64,000 nt of DNA, from contig CACGJS010000001.1 of NCBI GenBank assembly GCA_902573385.1, positions 1 through 64,000 of the forward strand, in the 5' to 3' direction. Source of the stretch: an uncultured Pelagibacteraceae bacterium. GTDB lineage: Bacteria; Pseudomonadota; Alphaproteobacteria; Pelagibacterales; Pelagibacteraceae. The position numbers and the translations under genes were made by a program. The notes under the pieces are model-generated. The model searched no databases. It worked only from the letters and a program-made list of their open reading frames with translations, and was not told the origin of the DNA. Positions within the stretch are counted from its first letter, which is position 1. The number at the start of each line of letters is the position of its first letter. Positions 29,859 to 42,026 of this stretch are shown in pieces.

Positions 29859-30671
29859 GTGAACAGAAGTATTTTTATTTCTTCAGGTTTTCATATTTTA
29901 TTAGTTATAATTACAGCAATGAGCTTACCGTTTTTATCAAAAAAACCTATTGATCTTCCCCCAATAGTTTCGGTTGAACTTATTCAAATAACAGATCAAA
30001 CAAATATTCCATTTGCACCAAAGGCTAAAAAAATAATTGAAAAAGTAAAAAAAAAAGAAAAAGAAAAGTTAGTTTCTGAGCAAGCTCCTCCTAAAAAAGT
30101 AAAAAAAGAAAAACCTGATGCAGTGCCATTACCAGATAAAAAGATTGAAAAAGTTGAAAAAATAGAAAATAAAAAACAAAATCCAGAAAAAATAGACAAC
30201 GAAGTTAAACAAGTTTCTGAGTTTGAAAAAAAAGAGCTTTTCGACCCTAATAATATTGCTGCACTTATTGATAAATCCAAGGAAGAAATAGCAGAAAGCA
30301 CTAATAAGCTAGATAAAGTAACTCAAGATCAAGATAAGACCATAAAATTAGGCGGTTTATCTTTAAGCGAAGAAGATGCTTTAAAAGCTCAAATTTTTGG
30401 GTGTTGGAGCATACCTTTAGGTTTGCCATATAGTGATAATTATATAGTTAGAATAAAACTTAAGTTAAAACCTGATGGATCTGTTATAAAGTCTGAAATA
30501 TTAGATCATGCAAGAATGAATAAACCAGGACAAAAATTTTTTAAAGTTTTAGCTGAAAGTGCTTTAAGAGCAATCAAGCTATGTTCGCCGCTTAGAGTTC
30601 CTACTACTGGTTATGAAAGGTGGAAAGAGTTACAATTAAATTTTGATGCGAGGGAAATGCTTCAAGGATAA
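29859..30671 (+). CDS. tolA: TolA-like protein (TonB-like C-terminus)
   Basis: GTG start; N-terminal TM, long Lys/Glu/Pro linker, C-terminal [28 protein letters not shown]. Position tolQ-tolR-X-tolB. Confidence 0.88.
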   Translation: MNRSIFISSGFHILLVIITAMSLPFLSKKPIDLPPIVSVELIQITDQTNIPFAPKAKKIIEKVKKKEKEKLVSEQAPPKKVKKEKPDAVPLPDKKIEKVEKIENKKQNPEKIDNEVKQVSEFEKKELFDPNNIAALIDKSKEEIAESTNKLDKVTQDQDKTIKLGGLSLSEEDALKAQIFGCWSIPLGLPYSDNYIVRIKLKLKPDGSVIKSEILDHARMNKPGQKFFKVLAESALRAIKLCSPLRVPTTGYERWKELQLNFDAREMLQG

Positions 30672-30672
30672 A

Positions 30673-32013
30673 ATGAAAAGTATATATATATTAATATTAT
30701 TATTTTTAATACCAATTAAAGCATTTGCTTTAATAGAGGTTGATATAACAAGGGGTAATCTAAGTCCATTACCAATTGCAGTATCTCCTTTGTCTACCGA
30801 TAAAGAGTCTAAGAAAAATTTTGAAGTATTATTAAAAAAAAAAGATATTGGTTCCGCAATCTCTTCGGTAGTAGAAAACAATTTAAAACAAACAGGATTA
30901 TTCAATACCTTAAGTAAAGATGCGTTTTTACAAAAACCAAATATTGCTCACTTAAAGCCTCGGTTTGAAGACTGGTCATTAATTAAAGCTCAAGCATTGA
31001 TAACTGGTAAGGTAACGATTGTTAACGAAAAATTAAGAGTTGAATTTAGATTGTGGGATGTTCTAGCTGGTAAAGAAATGATGGCACTAGCTTTTACAAC
31101 TGTACCAACTAACTGGAGAAGAGTTGGTCATATTATTACAGACAAAGTTTATGAAAGGCTAACTGGAGAAAAAGGATATTTTGATACTAGAATTATTTAT
31201 GTTGCTGAAGAAGGACCAAAAACTAATAGAGTTAAAAAATTAGCAATTATGGATCAAGACGGTTTCAATAATAAGTATCTAACTCTAGGAAATGAATTAG
31301 TTTTAACTCCAAGATTTAACCCAACAAACCAAATGGTTACTTATCTATCTTATTTTAGAAACTTACCTAGGGTATATCTTTTGGATATTGAAACAGGAGT
31401 TCAGGAAGTTGTAGGTGATTTTCCAGGTATGACATTTGCTCCTAGGTTTTCACCTGATGGAAAAAAAATTATAATGAGTTTTGCAATGGATGGAAATTCT
31501 GAAATATACACTATGGATCTTGAAAATAGAGTGGTAGAAAAAATAACTAATCATCCATCTATAGATACTTCGCCATCTTATTCTCCAGATGGAAAATTTA
31601 TATGTTTTAATTCTGACAGAAGTGGTTATCAACAAATTTATGTAATGAAAAGTGATGGTACTAATGTGAAAAGAATTTCTTTTGGTAAAGGTTTATACGG
31701 AACACCTGTTTGGTCGCCAAGAGGTGACTTAATAGCTTTTACTAAATTACATAAAGGTAAATTCTATATTGGAGTAATGAGAGTTGATGGAACAGGTGAA
31801 AGACTTTTGACAGAAAATTTTTACCAAGAAGCACCTTCATGGTCTCCAAATGGTAGAGTTTTAATATTTTATAGAGAGACCAAAACAAACTCTGAAGGGG
31901 AGGGATTTTCTGCAAAATTATGGTCAATTGATTTAACAGGGTATAATGAGAGGCAAGTACCCACAGAAACCGACGCTTCTGACCCATCCTGGTCATCTTT
32001 ATTAAGTAATTGA
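30673..32013 (+). CDS. tolB: TolB beta-propeller protein; start proposed 10 codons downstream of the ORF-track start
   Basis: [19 protein letters not shown] signal peptide begins at 30673 just after the tolA stop. Propeller repeats [34 protein letters not shown]. Confidence 0.94.
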   Translation: MKSIYILILLFLIPIKAFALIEVDITRGNLSPLPIAVSPLSTDKESKKNFEVLLKKKDIGSAISSVVENNLKQTGLFNTLSKDAFLQKPNIAHLKPRFEDWSLIKAQALITGKVTIVNEKLRVEFRLWDVLAGKEMMALAFTTVPTNWRRVGHIITDKVYERLTGEKGYFDTRIIYVAEEGPKTNRVKKLAIMDQDGFNNKYLTLGNELVLTPRFNPTNQMVTYLSYFRNLPRVYLLDIETGVQEVVGDFPGMTFAPRFSPDGKKIIMSFAMDGNSEIYTMDLENRVVEKITNHPSIDTSPSYSPDGKFICFNSDRSGYQQIYVMKSDGTNVKRISFGKGLYGTPVWSPRGDLIAFTKLHKGKFYIGVMRVDGTGERLLTENFYQEAPSWSPNGRVLIFYRETKTNSEGEGFSAKLWSIDLTGYNERQVPTETDASDPSWSSLLSN

Positions 32014-32093
32014 TAGCTAAATAGGTTGCTTTTTTAACTTGAAACATCTATTTAGTTGTGAAAAAGTTAGGTTATTCAATTTTAAGGAGCAAT

Positions 32094-32576
32094 ATGAACT
32101 TGAGCAAAATTTTAAAAAATATATTTCTAATAATGATAGCCAGTTTATTATTATCAGCTTGCGCAACACAAGTTAAAAAAACTTCTGGGCAAATGCAAGG
32201 TGATGTGTACACTGGAACTGATACTGTAAAAGAGTTAGCAAAAGGAGTTCCTGATAGAGTATTCTTTGCAACTAACGAAACAGTTTTAACAACAGCATCA
32301 AGAGACACACTTAGAAAACAAGCCGCTTGGTTAAGAAAAAATTCTAGTGTAAATGTAGTATTAGAAGGTCATGCCGACGAAAGAGGTACGAGAGAGTACA
32401 ATTTAGCATTAGGTGAAAGACGAGCTAATTCTGCTAAAGACTATCTAATGACATATGGAATTTCGTCAGATAGAATTTCTGTAATTAGTTATGGAAAAGA
32501 ACGACCAGTAGATTCAGGTTCAAATCCTTTAGCTTGGTCAAAAAATAGAAGATCTGTAACAGTTAAAGCTAACTAA
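32094..32576 (+). CDS. pal: Peptidoglycan-associated lipoprotein; start proposed downstream of the ORF-track start (32058)
   Basis: AAGGAG ribosome-binding site just upstream of ATG 32094; MNLSKILKNIFLIMIASLLLSAC lipobox; OmpA-like VVLEGHADERGTREYNLALGERRANSAKDYL. Confidence 0.95.
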   Translation: MNLSKILKNIFLIMIASLLLSACATQVKKTSGQMQGDVYTGTDTVKELAKGVPDRVFFATNETVLTTASRDTLRKQAAWLRKNSSVNVVLEGHADERGTREYNLALGERRANSAKDYLMTYGISSDRISVISYGKERPVDSGSNPLAWSKNRRSVTVKAN

Positions 32577-32590
32577 TATAAAAATTTAGA

Positions 32591-32628
32591 AAAGACCCTA
32601 ACATGAAAGTGTTAAGGGTCTTTTTTTT
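32591..32628 (+). terminator. Rho-independent terminator after pal
   Basis: AAAGACCCTAACA-tgaaag-TGTTAAGGGTCTTTTTTTT: near-perfect inverted repeat (one extra A/T) followed by a T tract. Confidence 0.88.
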
Positions 32629-32655
32629 GCCATTATTGTAATTACAAATTAAAGA

Positions 32656-33642
32656 ATGATTAAATTTAAAAATTTTATATTAATAAATTTATTTTTAATT
32701 TTTGTTTCATCTTTTAGCAACTCTTTGGCAGATAATCACAATGTGTTTGAAATATTAGAAAAAATACAAAAAGATCTTAAGACATTAGAAAGAGCGGTTT
32801 ATTCAGATTCTATAAATACTACAACTAACATTACAGATAATACATCAGGTATTTCAAGTGGAAATTCAGAAGAAGCTTTAACAAGACATTTATTAAAATT
32901 ATCAGAAATAGAAAATCAATTTCAAGAACTAACTAATAAATTTGAAGAAATAAATTTTAAGTTAGACAAATTATCAAATAGACTTTCAAAAGTACAAGCA
33001 GATAACCAAATGAGATTTCAAAATTTAGAAAATGGAAATGAAAGCTTAAGCAATGAAACAATTCCTGATACTGAGAAAGAAATAGTTAAAAAATTACCAG
33101 GATCATCAGAGCCTCAAGATCTTGGTTCAATCACTTATAAAGATTCACAACCAACTACTAGCGAACAACTCATTCAGTCAGTAGACACGGTAGGAACAGT
33201 TGTAACAGAAACTTTTGAATCAGTAGAAAAATTATTACCTGATGAGTCACCGGAAAAACAATATGAATTTGCAAGCAGTTTTTTACAGATCGGAGATTAC
33301 AATACTGCAGAGAGAGCATTTGGAGAATTTGTAGAAACAAATCCTAAACATAAGCTAGCCGGAAGTGCACAATATTGGTATGCTGAGACATTTAGAATAA
33401 GACAATTGTATACTGATGCTGCATCTGCTTTTTTGGAGGGGTATCAAAAATATCCTGAAAGTGAGAAAGCTCCTATAAATTTATTAAGACTTGGTGTGTC
33501 GATGATCCAAATCGGAGAAAAAGAACAAGGCTGCAAAATGATAAATGCTTTAAAAGAGACCTATCCAAAGGCAGAACTATCTATTTTGCAAAAAGCAAAA
33601 TTTGAGGCGAAAAAGTTTGATTGTAAAAAACAAAAATCTTAG
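32656..33642 (+). CDS. ybgF: Tol-pal system protein YbgF/CpoB
   Basis: Signal peptide, coiled coil, TPR-like C-terminus (QYEFASSFLQIGDYNTAERAFGEFVETNPKHKLAGSAQYWYAETF). Confidence 0.9.
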   Translation: MIKFKNFILINLFLIFVSSFSNSLADNHNVFEILEKIQKDLKTLERAVYSDSINTTTNITDNTSGISSGNSEEALTRHLLKLSEIENQFQELTNKFEEINFKLDKLSNRLSKVQADNQMRFQNLENGNESLSNETIPDTEKEIVKKLPGSSEPQDLGSITYKDSQPTTSEQLIQSVDTVGTVVTETFESVEKLLPDESPEKQYEFASSFLQIGDYNTAERAFGEFVETNPKHKLAGSAQYWYAETFRIRQLYTDAASAFLEGYQKYPESEKAPINLLRLGVSMIQIGEKEQGCKMINALKETYPKAELSILQKAKFEAKKFDCKKQKS

Positions 33643-34639
33643 AATTATTTTAAAACATTTAAATAATAACCAAATACGTAAAATTTTCATAAAATTTAAA
33701 AATCATTTAGATAAAAATGAAAGTTTTGCTGTAGCGGTATCTGGAGGCCCAGATAGTTTATCTTTGTCTTTTTTATCAAAGTGTTTTTCAATAAAGGAAA
33801 GTGTTAAAGTAAAATTCTATATTGTAGACCATAAATTAAGAAAAAATTCATCTTCAGAAGCGAGATTAGTTTGCAATATATTAAAAAAGATTGGAATTAA
33901 TTGCAAGGTATTGACATGGAAGGGGAAAAAACCAATTAGCAATATTCAAGCTATTGCTCGAAAAAAAAGATATTCTCTTTTAATAAGCCAATGTAAAAAA
34001 GATAATATAAATAATCTTCTTTTAGGTCATCACATAGATGATTTATACGAAAATTTCTTGATTAGATTACTTAGAGGAAGCGGACTAAAAGGTTTAACAT
34101 CTTTTGGCAATAAGTCAGAATATAAAGTCAATAATATTAATATTATAAGGCCGTTAATGAGCTTTGAAAAAAATGACTTGATTTATATTTCTAAAAAAGT
34201 TTTTGGTTATTATATCGAGGACCCTTCTAATTTAGATGAAAACTTCAAAAGAATTAAAATTAGAAAATTAATAAGCAATCTAAAACAAGAGGGTTTAGAT
34301 AAAAAAAAACTTAAACTAACAATAAATAATTTAAAAGACTCGGAAGAAACAATTCATTTTTATGTTGAAAAGAATATTGATAATAACACAATCTTTTTTA
34401 AAAGAAAAAATACTTTTTTTGTTAATAATACCTTTTTTGATCAACCCAATGAAATAGTTTTTAGATCTTTATCATTTTTGATTAAGGTAGTTGGAGGTAA
34501 ATATTACAATGCTAGAGGAAAAAATATTCAAAATTTAATCAAAAAAATCAAGAAAGATGAAATAAGAAAAAAAACTACACTTGGTAGATGTTTTATTGAA
34601 AAATTTCAAAAAACCATAATAATTTCAAGAGAAAACTGA
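33602..34639 (+). CDS. tilS: tRNA(Ile)-lysidine synthase
   Basis: FAVAVSGGPDSLSLSFL PP-loop, VDHKLRKNSSSEA, LGHHIDDLYENFLIRLLRGSGLKGL. True start may be internal. Confidence 0.93.
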   Translation: MRRKSLIVKNKNLRIILKHLNNNQIRKIFIKFKNHLDKNESFAVAVSGGPDSLSLSFLSKCFSIKESVKVKFYIVDHKLRKNSSSEARLVCNILKKIGINCKVLTWKGKKPISNIQAIARKKRYSLLISQCKKDNINNLLLGHHIDDLYENFLIRLLRGSGLKGLTSFGNKSEYKVNNINIIRPLMSFEKNDLIYISKKVFGYYIEDPSNLDENFKRIKIRKLISNLKQEGLDKKKLKLTINNLKDSEETIHFYVEKNIDNNTIFFKRKNTFFVNNTFFDQPNEIVFRSLSFLIKVVGGKYYNARGKNIQNLIKKIKKDEIRKKTTLGRCFIEKFQKTIIISREN

Positions 34640-34705
34640 TTTATTAGTTAAATTCTGTAACAATTTGACACTTGTTTAATCTATGATAATTCTTATCTTA
34701 AATAT

Positions 34706-36598
34706 ATGAACATTAAAAATCTAGCGATGTGGGCTATAATAGTTTTCCTTACTATTGGTCTTTATAACATGTTTAAGAATCCTCAGGGATCGATAAATAC
34801 AAAAAATAATATTATATTTTCAGAATTTTTATCAGAAGTAGAAAATGGAACTGTAGTTAAAGTAGAAATTAAAGGAAAAAATATTAAGGGCATATTATCT
34901 AATGGAAATACATTCTCCACTTATGCTCCAGATGATCCAAATCTTATAGAAAAGCTTTCTGATAAAGGAGTGAGTATTTCAGCTGCACCACTTGAAGATG
35001 AAATGCCTTCGCTACTTGGAATTCTTCTTTCATGGTTTCCGATGTTATTATTAATTGCAGTTTGGATTTTTTTTATGAGACAGATGCAAGGTGGAAAAGG
35101 TGGAGCTATGGGTTTTGGAAAATCAAAAGCAAAAATGATGAATCAATTAAAGGGTAAGGTTACTTTTAATGATGTTGCTGGAGTTGAGGAAGCTAAAGAG
35201 GAAGTTGAAGAAGTTGTTGAATTTTTAAAAGACCCAAAAAAATTTAGTAAGCTTGGAGGAAAAATACCGAGAGGTTGTTTACTAGTCGGGCAACCAGGAA
35301 CAGGTAAAACATTATTAGCAAGAGCAATTGCTGGAGAAGCAGGAGTTCCCTTTTTTACAATATCAGGATCAGATTTTGTTGAAATGTTTGTTGGTGTTGG
35401 GGCTTCTAGAGTTAGAGATATGTTTGAACAAGGAAAAAAACATTCGCCATGTATTATATTCATTGATGAGATAGATGCTGTTGGAAGAAGTAGAGGTGCA
35501 GGTCTTGGTGGTGGAAATGATGAACGAGAACAAACTTTGAACCAATTATTAGTTGAGATGGATGGATTTGATACCAATGAAGGAGTAATAATTATTGCAG
35601 CAACTAATAGGCCCGATGTATTAGACCCAGCTTTGTTAAGACCCGGTAGATTTGATAGACAAGTAGTTGTTGGCCTTCCAGATATTATAGGTAGAGAGAA
35701 AATTTTAAAAGTTCATGTTAAAAAAATTAAAATGGCTCCAGATGTGAAATTAAGAACTATAGCGAGAGGAACTCCAGGTTTTTCAGGGGCAGATTTAGCT
35801 AATATAGTTAATGAAGCAGCATTATTGGCTGCGAGAAAAAATAAAAGAATTGTTACATTAAATGAATTTGAAGAAGCAAGAGACAAAGTAATGATGGGAT
35901 CTGAAAGAAGATCTATGGTAATGACAGAGGAAGAAAAAACTCTAACTGCTTATCATGAGGCTGGACACGCAATAGTAACTATCAATGAAGATGCTGCTCA
36001 TCCTATTCATAAAGCAACTATTATTCCAAGAGGAAGAGCATTAGGAATGGTTATGCAATTACCAGAGAGAGATGAGTTGTCTCAAACAAGAGAACAGCTC
36101 CACGCACAATTAGCTATAGCAATGGGAGGAAGAGTTGCTGAAGAGATAATTTTTGGAGATGACAAAGTAACAACTGGAGCATCTAGTGATATTGAGCAAG
36201 CAACAAAGAGAGCAAGGGCTATGGTAATGAGAGCTGGTTTAAGTAAAGAATTAGGGCCTGTTGCGTATGGAGAAAATGAAGAAGAGGTATTTTTAGGAAG
36301 ATCAGTTGCAAGAACACAAAATATGTCTGAGGAAACCTCAAGAAAAGTTGACTCAGAGATTAGAAAGATTGTGGATAAAGGCTATGAAAGAGCTAGAAAA
36401 GTTTTGACAGAAAAAATTGATGACCTACATAAATTAGCCAAAGCTCTTTTAACATATGAAACATTATCAGGTGATGAAATAGAAAATTTAATAAATAAAA
36501 ATATTTATCCATCAAATAAAGAAGACTTAAAGGTTGAAGATGAAGACAAAAGTTCGACTTTAGGATCAATGGGACTTAAGCCAAAAATAGTTCATTAA
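34706..36598 (+). CDS. ftsH: ATP-dependent zinc metalloprotease FtsH
   Basis: [79 protein letters not shown]. Confidence 0.98.
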   Translation: MNIKNLAMWAIIVFLTIGLYNMFKNPQGSINTKNNIIFSEFLSEVENGTVVKVEIKGKNIKGILSNGNTFSTYAPDDPNLIEKLSDKGVSISAAPLEDEMPSLLGILLSWFPMLLLIAVWIFFMRQMQGGKGGAMGFGKSKAKMMNQLKGKVTFNDVAGVEEAKEEVEEVVEFLKDPKKFSKLGGKIPRGCLLVGQPGTGKTLLARAIAGEAGVPFFTISGSDFVEMFVGVGASRVRDMFEQGKKHSPCIIFIDEIDAVGRSRGAGLGGGNDEREQTLNQLLVEMDGFDTNEGVIIIAATNRPDVLDPALLRPGRFDRQVVVGLPDIIGREKILKVHVKKIKMAPDVKLRTIARGTPGFSGADLANIVNEAALLAARKNKRIVTLNEFEEARDKVMMGSERRSMVMTEEEKTLTAYHEAGHAIVTINEDAAHPIHKATIIPRGRALGMVMQLPERDELSQTREQLHAQLAIAMGGRVAEEIIFGDDKVTTGASSDIEQATKRARAMVMRAGLSKELGPVAYGENEEEVFLGRSVARTQNMSEETSRKVDSEIRKIVDKGYERARKVLTEKIDDLHKLAKALLTYETLSGDEIENLINKNIYPSNKEDLKVEDEDKSSTLGSMGLKPKIVH

Positions 36599-36604
36599 TA
36601 TATA

Positions 36605-37657
36605 ATGAAAAAATATTACACAAGAGTGTGTAATTTTTACTATGGTGAAAACTCAATTAAATTAATTAAGCAAAAAAAAAGCTTACCTTTAAATGGTAAT
36701 AAAAAAATTTCTTTTGACCATATAGAAATATTATCAAGAAATTCAAAAAAAAAAATTCACATAAAAGAAGTAAAGAATCTAACAAAAAATTTAAAAAAAA
36801 AGATAAAAAAAGATATTAAAATTATTACTCAAAAAAAAAATAATTTTTCAAATTTAAATTTTAGTAAAATTCCAAATATTATGGGTATTTTGAATTTGAC
36901 CCCTGATAGTTTTTCAGACGGAGGAAAATTTAATAAAGGAAATTTAGGATATGAACAAGCTAAAAATTTATTTAAGTTTGGAGCTGATATAATTGATATA
37001 GGAGGAGAGTCAACTAGACCTAAATCTAAAATTATAAAAAAAGAAATTGAATGGAATAGAATTAAAAAAATATTAACCAAAATAAATAAAAAAATTGTTC
37101 TATCATTAGATACAAGAAAATCAGAAATAATGGAAAATGGAATTAAAAAAGGAGTTAAATTAATCAATGATATTTCAGGATTAAGTTTTGATACACAAAC
37201 AATAGATGTCTTAAAAAAATATAAAATACCTTTTTTTATTCATCATATCCAGGGCACACCATTGACCATGCAAAACAACCCAACATACAAAAACGTATTA
37301 TTAGACATTTATGATTATTTTGAGAAAAAGATAAATTATGTAAGAAAAAATAAAATAAAACATAATAAAATTATACTTGACCCAGGCATAGGTTTTGGAA
37401 AAAATTTGAAACATAATTTGAACTTAATAAGTAATATTTCTATTTTTCATAGTCTTGGTTTTCCTATATTGCTTGGTATGTCAAAAAAAAAATTTATCAA
37501 AGAAATTTCTGGAATTAATGATAGTAGAAAAAGAATTGGAGGAACAGTTAGCTCTACAATATTTGCGATGATGCAAGGAGTTCAAATTTTACGAGTTCAT
37601 GATGTAAAAGAGGTTATTCAAAGCATTAAAGTTTTCAATGAATTATTAAAAAGATAA
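36605..37657 (+). CDS. folP: Dihydropteroate synthase
   Basis: IMGILNLTPDSFSDGGKF, GADIIDIGGESTRP, LINDISGL, ILDPGIGFGKN. Confidence 0.95.
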   Translation: MKKYYTRVCNFYYGENSIKLIKQKKSLPLNGNKKISFDHIEILSRNSKKKIHIKEVKNLTKNLKKKIKKDIKIITQKKNNFSNLNFSKIPNIMGILNLTPDSFSDGGKFNKGNLGYEQAKNLFKFGADIIDIGGESTRPKSKIIKKEIEWNRIKKILTKINKKIVLSLDTRKSEIMENGIKKGVKLINDISGLSFDTQTIDVLKKYKIPFFIHHIQGTPLTMQNNPTYKNVLLDIYDYFEKKINYVRKNKIKHNKIILDPGIGFGKNLKHNLNLISNISIFHSLGFPILLGMSKKKFIKEISGINDSRKRIGGTVSSTIFAMMQGVQILRVHDVKEVIQSIKVFNELLKR

Positions 37658-38988
37658 TGAATAAAAAATATTTTGGTACTGATGGAATTAGAGGAACTGT
37701 TAATAAAGGAAATATTAATGGCGACATGTTTTTTAAATTTGGGCTAGCTGCAGGAACTTTTTTTAAAAATCAAAAAAAATCTAAACAAACTGCAATTATT
37801 GCAAAAGATACAAGGTTATCAGGGTATACTTTGGAACCCGCACTTGTATCTGGCCTTACATCAGCAGGCATGCATGTCTATACACTAGGACCTTTACCAA
37901 CAAACGGTCTTGCTATGCTAACTAAATATATGAAGGCAAATATGGGTATAATGATTACTGCTTCACACAACCCCTATTATGATAATGGATTAAAATTATT
38001 TGGTCCAGATGGTTTGAAATTATCAGATAAAATAGAGAGGAAAATCGAAAATTTGATTGACAAAAAAATAGACAAACAATTATCTAACCCAAAAGTCCTT
38101 GGAAGAGTAAAGAGGCTAGAGAATGCAACTGAAGAATATATTAAAATTCTTAAAAAAAATTTTCCTAAAAATTTTAATTTAAAGAAATTAAAAATAGTTA
38201 TCGATTGTGCAAATGGTGCTGGATATAAGTCAGGTCCCAAACTGTTACAGTCTTTAGGAGCTAAAGTGATATCAATAGGTATCAAACCAAATGGCTTAAA
38301 TATAAATGAAAAATGTGGATCTACAGTTCCAAAGAAAATTCAACAAGCTGTTAAGAAATATAGGGCACATATTGGAATTTCTTTAGATGGGGATGCGGAC
38401 AGAGTAATTATGTGTGATGAAAATGCAAATATTATTGATGGCGACCAAATAATAGCAGCATTAGCTAAAAGATGGAAAAATAAAAAAATGTTACGAGGTG
38501 GGGTAATTGGAACTTTAATGTCTAATTATGGTGTAGAAAAATTTTTTAAATTTAACAATATAAAGTTTCTAAGAGCAAATGTTGGTGATCGTTATGTAAA
38601 AGAAAAAATGAAAAAAAATAATTTTAATCTAGGTGGTGAACAATCAGGTCATATTATTCTAGGTAAATTTGCAACAACAGGCGATGGTTTATTGGTTGCT
38701 CTAGAAGTTTTATTTTCATTAAGAAAAGGAAAAAAGGCTAGTACATTTTTTAATGTTTTTAAAAAGACACCTCAAATTTTAGAAAACATAACAGTAAGAG
38801 ATAAAAATATTATAAATGAGATTAAAGTTAAAAAAGCTATTAAATTAACAAAAAACTTAATCAACGGGCAAGGCAGAATGCTTGTTAGAAAATCAGGAAC
38901 TGAACCAAAAATTAGAATAATGGGAGAGAGTCAAAATAAAAAATTACTTATAAAATGTATTAATATCATAAAAAAAGAAATCAGATAA
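37657..38988 (+). CDS. glmM: Phosphoglucosamine mutase
   Basis: KYFGTDGIRGTVNKG, GIMITASHNPYYDNGLKLFGPDG, GISLDGDADRVIMCDENANIIDGDQI, VRKSGTEPKIRIMGE. Confidence 0.97.
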   Translation: MNKKYFGTDGIRGTVNKGNINGDMFFKFGLAAGTFFKNQKKSKQTAIIAKDTRLSGYTLEPALVSGLTSAGMHVYTLGPLPTNGLAMLTKYMKANMGIMITASHNPYYDNGLKLFGPDGLKLSDKIERKIENLIDKKIDKQLSNPKVLGRVKRLENATEEYIKILKKNFPKNFNLKKLKIVIDCANGAGYKSGPKLLQSLGAKVISIGIKPNGLNINEKCGSTVPKKIQQAVKKYRAHIGISLDGDADRVIMCDENANIIDGDQIIAALAKRWKNKKMLRGGVIGTLMSNYGVEKFFKFNNIKFLRANVGDRYVKEKMKKNNFNLGGEQSGHIILGKFATTGDGLLVALEVLFSLRKGKKASTFFNVFKKTPQILENITVRDKNIINEIKVKKAIKLTKNLINGQGRMLVRKSGTEPKIRIMGESQNKKLLIKCINIIKKEIR

Positions 38989-38989
38989 G

Positions 38990-39802
38990 ATGAGCCCAAA
39001 ATCAAAAATATTAATAATTGCAGGATCAGACTCATCTGGTGGCGCCGGCATACAAGCTGATATTAAAACGGTCACAGCATTAGGTTCTTATGCCATGACA
39101 TCTATAACAGCAGTTACGATTCAAAATACTACTGGTGTAAAGTCAATAGTTTCAATTAACCCAAGAGAGATATCTAGTCAAATTGAATTTACCTCCAAGG
39201 ATATTAGGCCTGATGCTATAAAAATTGGAATGCTTCACTCTTCAAAAGTAATAAAGTCTGTAATTCATTCATTGAATATTATTAATGTTAAGAAAATAAT
39301 TTTAGACCCAGTTATGATTGCTAAAGGTGGCGCTAGATTGATAGATGAAAAAGCCATTGATTTATTAAAAAATAAATTAATAAAAAAAGTTAGCTTAATA
39401 ACTCCCAACATTCCTGAAGCAGAAATATTAACTAATACTAAAATAAAGACTAAAGAAGATATGATCTTTGCAGCAAGCTTATTGATTAGTATGGGTGCGA
39501 AAAATGTTTTTATAAAAGGAGGACATCTACATTCTAAAAACGTTTATGATATTTTTGTTAATAAAAAAGAGATTGATATTATAAAGAATAGAAGAATTAC
39601 AACCAGCAATACACATGGAACTGGATGCACCTTATCTTCTGCCATTACTACATTTTTTTCATGTGGAAAAACTCTAAAGAAATCTTGTGAGCTAGCCACT
39701 AAGTATGTAAATCAATCCATAAGATCTAATCTTAATTACGGTAAAGGTCATGGTCCAATAAACCATTTAAGTTCAAGTTTTATAGAGAAGAAATTTAGAT
39801 AA
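38990..39802 (+). CDS. thiD: Hydroxymethylpyrimidine/phosphomethylpyrimidine kinase
   Basis: [61 protein letters not shown]. Confidence 0.94.
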   Translation: MSPKSKILIIAGSDSSGGAGIQADIKTVTALGSYAMTSITAVTIQNTTGVKSIVSINPREISSQIEFTSKDIRPDAIKIGMLHSSKVIKSVIHSLNIINVKKIILDPVMIAKGGARLIDEKAIDLLKNKLIKKVSLITPNIPEAEILTNTKIKTKEDMIFAASLLISMGAKNVFIKGGHLHSKNVYDIFVNKKEIDIIKNRRITTSNTHGTGCTLSSAITTFFSCGKTLKKSCELATKYVNQSIRSNLNYGKGHGPINHLSSSFIEKKFR

Positions 39803-41094
39803 TGAAAAATGTAGTTGTCGTTGGTTCACAGTGGGGAGATGAAGGAAAAGGAAAAATAGTTGATTGGTTGTCTGACCAGGCAGATGTTGTTATTCGTTTC
39901 CAAGGTGGTCATAATGCTGGACATACATTGGTAATCGATGGAGTTACATATAAATTAAGATTGCTTCCTTCAGGAATTGTTAGAAAAAATAAAATATCAA
40001 TAATCGGTAATGGGGTTGTTGTTGATCCTTGGGCTTTATTAGAGGAAATTGAAGAAATAAAATCTAAAGGTGTCAATGTAAGTGAGGAAAATTTTATAGT
40101 TTCAGAATCTGCAAATCTTATCCTACCTTTTCACAGAGAAATGGATGAAATTAGAGAAGATGCGGCTGGTAAAAGCAAAATTGGAACTACTAGACGTGGA
40201 ATAGGTCCTGCATATGAAGATAAAGTAGGAAGAAGATCTATTCGAGTTATGGATTTAAGGTCTGAGAGCAATCTTGATCATAGATTAGAAACAGTATTAT
40301 TACATCATAACGCAATTAGAAAAGGACTTGGAAAAAAAATATATAAAAAAGATCAACTTAAAAAAGAACTTTTAAAAATAGCTCCAAAAATATTGAAATT
40401 TTCACAACCAGTTTGGCTTAGAATAGACGAGTATAAACGACAAGGAAAAAAGATATTATTTGAAGGTGCACAAGGAATTTTATTAGATGTTGATCATGGA
40501 ACATATCCATTTGTAACATCTTCAAATACTGTTGCATCTAGTGCGGCAACTGGTACTGGTTGTGGACCAAATTCAATTAATTATGTTCTTGGAATAACAA
40601 AAGCTTACACGACCAGAGTGGGAGAAGGACCCTTTCCAACAGAATTGCATGATCATACTGGAGAGTTACTTGGTTCAAGAGGAAAAGAATTTGGAACAGT
40701 TACAAGTAGAAAAAGAAGATGTGGATGGTTTGATGGAGTTTTGGTGAGACAAACAATTAAAATTTCAGGCATTGATGGCATAGCATTAACTAAATTAGAT
40801 GTTTTGGATGAATTAGATGAAATTAAAATGTGTATCGAATACGATCTAGATGGAAAAAAAATAGACTATCTTCCTGCAGCTGTTGAAGATCAATTAAAGA
40901 TAAAACCTATTTATAAAAAATTCCCTGGTTGGAAAACGGCAACTAATGGAATTAAAAACATTGAAGCCCTTCCAGAGAATGCAAAAAACTATATTTATGC
41001 TTTAGAAGATTTTATTGGTACAAAAATTTCAAGTATATCAACTAGCCCAGAACGAGAAGACACAATTCTTTTAGAAAATCCTTTTGAAGTTTAA
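39802..41094 (+). CDS. purA: Adenylosuccinate synthetase
   Basis: [62 protein letters not shown]. Confidence 0.98.
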   Translation: MKNVVVVGSQWGDEGKGKIVDWLSDQADVVIRFQGGHNAGHTLVIDGVTYKLRLLPSGIVRKNKISIIGNGVVVDPWALLEEIEEIKSKGVNVSEENFIVSESANLILPFHREMDEIREDAAGKSKIGTTRRGIGPAYEDKVGRRSIRVMDLRSESNLDHRLETVLLHHNAIRKGLGKKIYKKDQLKKELLKIAPKILKFSQPVWLRIDEYKRQGKKILFEGAQGILLDVDHGTYPFVTSSNTVASSAATGTGCGPNSINYVLGITKAYTTRVGEGPFPTELHDHTGELLGSRGKEFGTVTSRKRRCGWFDGVLVRQTIKISGIDGIALTKLDVLDELDEIKMCIEYDLDGKKIDYLPAAVEDQLKIKPIYKKFPGWKTATNGIKNIEALPENAKNYIYALEDFIGTKISSISTSPEREDTILLENPFEV

Positions 41095-41984
41095 TTAATA
41101 GGTAGTAAATTTCTTGATTTAGCTGCATTGAGCATATGCTTTTGAATTTTTTCAAAAGCTTTGTTTTCTATTTGTCTAACCCTTTCTCTACTAATTTTAT
41201 ACTTTTTACTTAACTCTTCAAGAGTTGTTGTTTCTTCATTTAATCTTCTTGAATATAAAATTTCTTTTTCTCTGTTATTTAAAATCTTAATAGAATCAAT
41301 TAGTAAATCTTTTCTATTCTTCATTTCTTCTTGTTGAGCAAACTTTAAGTCATGATCAAGCTCTTTATCAGCTAACCAATCTTGCCACTCATCACCATCC
41401 TCACCAACTGGAGCATTTAATGAAAATTCTTTACCTGACAACCTTCTATTCATTGAAACAACTTCATCTTTGCTTACATCTAGCTTTTCTGCAATTTCAT
41501 TTACATGCTCTTCTCTTAAATCTCCTTCACTTTTTGGAGCAATTTGGTTTTTTATTTTTTTTAGATTAAAAAATAATTTTTTTTGAGCTGTTGTTGTACC
41601 TATTTTTACTAAGCTCCAGGACCTTAGAATATACTCTTGAATTGAAGCTTTAATCCACCACATTGCATAAGTTGCTAGTCTAAAACCTTTCTCAGGTTCA
41701 AATTTCTTAACCGCTTGCATTAAACCAACATTGCCTTCAGAAATCATTTCATTGATTGGCAACCCATAACCTTTGTAACCCATTGCAATTTTGGCAACTA
41801 ATCTTAGATGACTTGTTACAAGTTTTTCAGCTGACTTAATACTACCTGTGGTCTTCCAATTTTTTGCTAGCATATATTCTTCTTCGGCATCTAGCATTGG
41901 AAATTTTTTAATTTGTGCAAGATAAATAGATAGACCACCTTCATTTGAAAGTGTAGGAAGATTATTATTAGTTGTTGCTGCCAT
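41091..41984 (-). CDS. rpoH: RNA polymerase sigma-32 factor
   Basis: [84 protein letters not shown] (includes RpoH-box-like segment). Confidence 0.95.
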   Translation of the reverse strand: MAATTNNNLPTLSNEGGLSIYLAQIKKFPMLDAEEEYMLAKNWKTTGSIKSAEKLVTSHLRLVAKIAMGYKGYGLPINEMISEGNVGLMQAVKKFEPEKGFRLATYAMWWIKASIQEYILRSWSLVKIGTTTAQKKLFFNLKKIKNQIAPKSEGDLREEHVNEIAEKLDVSKDEVVSMNRRLSGKEFSLNAPVGEDGDEWQDWLADKELDHDLKFAQQEEMKNRKDLLIDSIKILNNREKEILYSRRLNEETTTLEELSKKYKISRERVRQIENKAFEKIQKHMLNAAKSRNLLPIN

Positions 41985-42026
41985 AATATAAGTTTATTTA
42001 ATTAACTTTAATAATATTTCAATACT

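Noticed and set aside
34669-34700. TTGACA-like promoter upstream of ftsH
   Set aside because: A TTGACA is present, but I could not find a convincing -10 at standard spacing in this AT-rich sequence; no reliable sigma-32 site seen.
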